Shown here piece after piece: positions 5,162-7,367 of a stretch of 7,367 nt of DNA; within the stretch, counting starts at the first letter, position 1, and every line of letters starts with the position of its first letter. Position numbers and translations under genes: made by a program. The stretch covers positions 1 to 7,367 of the forward strand of contig DASVGV010000030.1 of NCBI GenBank assembly GCA_036379355.1, written 5' to 3'. The notes under the pieces were generated by a model. That model was not told the origin of the DNA. It ran no database searches and saw only the letters and a program-made list of their open reading frames with translations. This stretch comes from CAJCIY01 sp036379355. Lineage in GTDB: Bacteria; Actinomycetota; Actinomycetes; Mycobacteriales; CAJCIY01.

Positions 5162-6490
5162 TCAGGTCGCGGCCAGGAAGCGGCTGAACACGGTCGCCCC
5201 GAACTCGAGGGCCGCCGTCGGCACGCGCTCGTCGACGCCGTGGAACAGCGCGGTGAAGTCCAGGTCGGGCGGCAGCAGCAGCGGAGCGAAACCGAAGCAG
5301 CGGATGCCGAGGGTGCTGAAGTGCTTGGCGTCCGTCCCGCCGGACATGAGGTACGGAACCGTACGGGCGTGCGGGTCCTCGGTGCGCAGGGCGGCGGCCA
5401 TGGCGTCGACCAGGTCGCCGTCGAACGTCGTCTCGACCGCGATGTCGGAGTGCACGCTGTCGACGTCGACGGCTGGTCCGGTGATCTCGCGGATCGCCGC
5501 CAGCAGCTGGTCGCGGTGACCCGGCAGATAGCGGCAGTCGATCTGGGCGGTGGCCTCGGCGGGGATGACGTTCACCTTGTAGCCGGCCTCGAGCATGGTC
5601 GGGTTCGACGTGTTGCGGACGCTCGCACCGACCATGCGGCTGATGGTGCCGAGCTTGGCGACTGCGCTGTCGGGATCCTCGAGGTCGAGCGGCAGGTCGA
5701 GCGCGTCGGTGATCTCTTCGAGGAAGCGCTGCGCTGTGGGCGTCAGCGTTACCGGATGTTCGTACGTACCGATCGCTGAAACCGCCTGTGCCAGTTGGGT
5801 TACCGCGTTGTCAGGATGGATCATGGAGCCGTGGCCGGCCCGTGCCCGGGCCGTCAGGCGCAGCCACTCGATGCCCTTCTCCGCCGTCTGGACGAGGTAG
5901 AGCCGCAGGTCGTCACGGACGGTGACGCTGAAGCCGCCGACCTCGCCGACGGCTTCGGTCACACCCTCGAAGTGCTCGGCGTGGTTCGCGACCAGGTCGG
6001 CGGCGCCCTTCGTACCGCCGGCCTCCTCATCGGCCGTGAAGGCGAGGACGACGTCGCGGGGGGGCTTGGCTCCGGCCGTCGACCAGCCCTCGGCCACGGC
6101 GAGCGTCATCGCGACCATGTCCTTCATGTCGACCGCCCCGCGGCCCCACAGTTCGCCGCCGACGATCTCGCCGGCGAACGGCGGGTAGGTCCAGTCGTGC
6201 GCCTGGACCGGGACGACGTCCAGATGTCCGTGGACCAGCAACGCAGGTCGGTTGCGGTCGGCGCCCTCGACGCGGGTGACGACGCTGGTACGGCCGGGTT
6301 CCGGCTCGCTCACCTGCGGGGTGAGGCCCATGTCGGTCAGCAGTCCGGCGACGTACTCGGCCGGCTCGCGCTCCCCGTTGCCGGGGTTGGTCGACTCGTA
6401 CCGGATGAGGTCGCGGCACAGGTCGACCACGCGGCTGCGGGCGTGCGCGGCGACGGCCGCGGTGGCGGCGTCCGTGCTGACGTCGGGCAT
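5162..6490 (-). CDS. M20/M25/M40-family metallo-hydrolase (peptidase/deacylase)
   Basis: A 442-aa cytoplasmic di-metal hydrolase of the M20 clan (relatives: DapE, ArgE, carboxypeptidase, dipeptidases). From the ATG at 6488-6490 the metal and catalytic residues are complete: His89 and Asp91 in LVHGHLDVVP, Asp121 in GRGAVDMKD, Glu155-Glu156 in FTADEEAGG, Glu183 in GEVGGF, and His417 in ALFHGVDERVP. The lid/dimerisation domain lies between (RAGHGSMIHPDNAV to the TAQIDCRYLPG region). SGGTDAKHF is also typical. The start is set by GAGGAG at 6497-6502, six bases before the ATG; an earlier in-frame start at 6589 would add 33 residues without family resemblance. The likely mycobacterial counterpart is Rv2141c. 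The true substrate is not known. It is convergent with the DUF5703 gene and divergent from the tRNA. Confidence 0.93.
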   Translation of the reverse strand: MPDVSTDAATAAVAAHARSRVVDLCRDLIRYESTNPGNGEREPAEYVAGLLTDMGLTPQVSEPEPGRTSVVTRVEGADRNRPALLVHGHLDVVPVQAHDWTYPPFAGEIVGGELWGRGAVDMKDMVAMTLAVAEGWSTAGAKPPRDVVLAFTADEEAGGTKGAADLVANHAEHFEGVTEAVGEVGGFSVTVRDDLRLYLVQTAEKGIEWLRLTARARAGHGSMIHPDNAVTQLAQAVSAIGTYEHPVTLTPTAQRFLEEITDALDLPLDLEDPDSAVAKLGTISRMVGASVRNTSNPTMLEAGYKVNVIPAEATAQIDCRYLPGHRDQLLAAIREITGPAVDVDSVHSDIAVETTFDGDLVDAMAAALRTEDPHARTVPYLMSGGTDAKHFSTLGIRCFGFAPLLLPPDLDFTALFHGVDERVPTAALEFGATVFSRFLAAT

Positions 6491-6592
6491 CGGCTGCTCC
6501 TCGCGGTCGGCGTCCCCGTCAGCGTAGGCGCGGTCGTACCGGTATCGTCTCGGGTCGCACCACGGCGCCCCCCGGCCCGTGGCGTACACCTT
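6491..6592. promoter_or_regulatory. Divergent promoter region of the M20 hydrolase and tRNA-Leu
   Basis: On the minus strand GAGGAG (6497-6502) is a good Shine-Dalgarno for the hydrolase, and TACGCT (6521-6526) is a fitting -10 box, giving a leader of ~25 nt. On the plus strand TATCGT (6543-6548) could be the -10 box of the tRNA, about 45 nt before its 5' end. I see no clear -35 hexamer on either strand. A weak inverted repeat, CCACGG (6560-6565) with CCGTGG (6577-6582), lies between. Confidence 0.45.
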
Positions 6593-6677
6593 GTCCGGGT
6601 GGCGGAATGGCAGACGCGCTAGCTTGAGGTGCTAGTGCCCTTTATCGGGCGTGGGGGTTCAAGTCCCCCCTCGGACA
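6593..6677 (+). tRNA. tRNA-Leu (anticodon GAG)
   Basis: An 85-nt class II tRNA. The acceptor stem GTCCGGG (6593-6599) pairs with CTCGGAC (6670-6676), with one G-U. The D arm is GCG...CGC (6602-6617). The anticodon stem CTAGC/GCTAG (6619-6623, 6631-6635) encloses TTGAGGT with GAG at 6626-6628, reading CUC and CUU. A long variable arm (GCCC/GGGC, 6637-6650) marks Leu, Ser or Tyr, and the anticodon decides for Leu. The T arm is GGGGG-TTCAAGT-CCCCC (6653-6669). The discriminator is A6677. The next bases are CCG, so the terminal CCA is not fully encoded and must be completed after transcription. Confidence 0.97.
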
Positions 6678-6682
6678 CCGAA

Positions 6683-6728
6683 ACCGATGTCCCGAGACCC
6701 CGTTCAGCGGGTGTGTCAGGACATCGGT
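6683..6728. repeat. 10-bp perfect inverted repeat, possible terminator
   Basis: ACCGATGTCC (6683-6692) and GGACATCGGT (6719-6728) are exact reverse complements, 26 bp apart. Inside lies CCCG (6699-6702) with CGGG (6708-6711) around a 5-nt TTCAG loop. It begins five bases after the tRNA and ends 27 bp after the stop codon of the convergent CoxM-type gene. In the minus-strand RNA the stem is followed by UUUCGG, a weak U-run; in the plus-strand RNA by CACUUC. The simplest role is termination between convergent units. A relic of an insertion-sequence end is an alternative I cannot test. Confidence 0.55.
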
Positions 6729-6755
6729 CACTTCAGGGTTGGCCCCAGGCAGGGC

Positions 6756-7367
6756 TCAGTGGCCGACCCCGGCCTGGTGCAGCGCTCTCGCCGTCAGTAC
6801 TCCGGCCAGATGCCGGCGGTACTCGGCGTCGGCCCGCAGATCCGACGGCGGAGTGGTGCCCTCCGGGGCTCGGGCCGAAGCGTCCTCCAGCGAACTGCCG
6901 CCGGCCAGCGCCTCCTCGACGGCACGGGCGCGCAGCGGCGTCGGGCCCATGTTGACCAGCGCGACCGCCTGCCGTCGGTGTTCCCGCTCCTGCACCGCGA
7001 CGCCGACGGTCGCCCAGTCCTGGCTGCGCTGACGGAACTTGACGAAGCCCCAGGGACGCCCGGGCAGGGCCGGCACCCGGATCTCGACGAGGATCTCGTC
7101 GGGTCGGGCGGCGGTCTCCCAGAAGTCCACGAAGAACTCCTGCGCCGGGATCTCCCGCTCCCCCTCGGGCCCGCGCAGCACCAGAGTGGCGTCCAGCGCC
7201 AGGAGGACCGCCGGCACGTCCGCGGCCGGGTCGCCGTGCACCACCGAGCCGCCGATGGTCCCTCGGCCGCGAACCTGCCGGTCCCCGACCGTGGCGACGG
7301 CAGCGGCCAGGAGAGGCAACTGCTCACGCACGAGGGGCGAGAACTCCAGATCCCGGTAACGCAGCCC
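6756..7367 (-). CDS. FAD-binding (CoxM-type) molybdenum hydroxylase subunit, C-terminal part
   Basis: The frame is open to the right edge, so the N-terminus is missing; 203 residues are visible before TGA at 6756-6758. The fragment carries the second FAD-binding motif of the medium subunit of CO dehydrogenase/xanthine dehydrogenase-type enzymes: QVRGRGTIGGSVVHGDPAADVPAVLL, with TIGG at visible residues 37-40. It then shows the C-terminal domain: an ALDATLVLRGPEGEREI strand pair, FFVDFWETAARPDEILVEIRVP, and GFVKFRQRSQDWATVGVAV. In this family the subunit passes electrons from the Fe-S subunit to FAD. The AGG motif of the first FAD site would lie off the window, about 75 residues upstream. The large Mo-binding and small Fe-S subunits are probably next to it. 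The substrate cannot be told. Confidence 0.93.
   Translation of the reverse strand, partial: GLRYRDLEFSPLVREQLPLLAAAVATVGDRQVRGRGTIGGSVVHGDPAADVPAVLLALDATLVLRGPEGEREIPAQEFFVDFWETAARPDEILVEIRVPALPGRPWGFVKFRQRSQDWATVGVAVQEREHRRQAVALVNMGPTPLRARAVEEALAGGSSLEDASARAPEGTTPPSDLRADAEYRRHLAGVLTARALHQAGVGH

Noticed and set aside
6560..6582. CCACGG/CCGTGG inverted repeat before the tRNA
   Set aside because: Six-base arms around an 11-nt GC-rich spacer are common by chance here; noted only within the promoter region.
6491..6589. N-terminal extension of the M20 hydrolase by 33 residues
   Set aside because: The extension has no family resemblance, and GAGGAG six bases before the ATG at 6490 marks the start.
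5795..6622. Plus-strand open frame opposite the M20 hydrolase, running into the tRNA
   Set aside because: Antisense shadow; it overlaps a well-formed tRNA and has no domain.
1..7367. CRISPR array, rRNA, complete insertion sequence or toxin-antitoxin pair
   Set aside because: No regularly spaced repeats, no rRNA-like sequence, no transposase-like protein and no small paired genes of that kind are seen.

Overview
This window looks like chromosomal DNA of a high-GC actinomycete. The evidence is a clear mshC (mycothiol, the actinobacterial thiol), three protein families I know mainly from Actinobacteria (an SCO1664-type kinase-like protein, DUF3090 and an MSMEG_4193-type histidine phosphatase), a DUF5703 protein, and repeated TANNNT -10 boxes 6-9 nt before start codons, as in leaderless actinobacterial mRNAs. 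I cannot name the genus.

Layout, left to right. (1) 2-286 (+): C-terminal end of a PAP2-type membrane phosphatase, running into the 3' end of mshC from the opposite strand. (2) 211-3825 (-): a compact five-gene group, transcribed right to left as histidine phosphatase, DUF3090 zinc-ribbon protein, SCO1664-family kinase-like protein, small YdeI/OmpD-associated-like protein, mshC. Gaps are 19-36 bp, with one 31-bp overlap. (3) 3885-5050 (+): an aldo/keto reductase divergent from the phosphatase across a 59-bp promoter region, followed by a 65-aa DUF5703 protein. (4) 5051-5161: a convergent gap holding a 17-bp stem that is fully paired only in plus-strand RNA. (5) 5162-6490 (-): an M20-family metallo-hydrolase. 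(6) 6491-6592: a divergent promoter region. (7) 6593-6677 (+): tRNA-Leu(GAG). (8) 6683-6728: a 10-bp perfect inverted repeat. (9) 6756-7367 (-): C-terminal part of a FAD-binding (CoxM-type) molybdenum hydroxylase subunit, cut by the window edge.

Most genes are ordinary core actinobacterial genes. The group of most interest is the phosphatase, DUF3090 and kinase-like trio next to mshC: a conserved set of unknown function beside a mycothiol gene. Mycothiol synthesis needs a phosphatase step (MshA2) that I recall as unassigned, and the histidine phosphatase is a natural candidate. The strongest non-coding signal is the stem at 5074-5140. I see no CRISPR array, rRNA, intact insertion sequence or replication origin.
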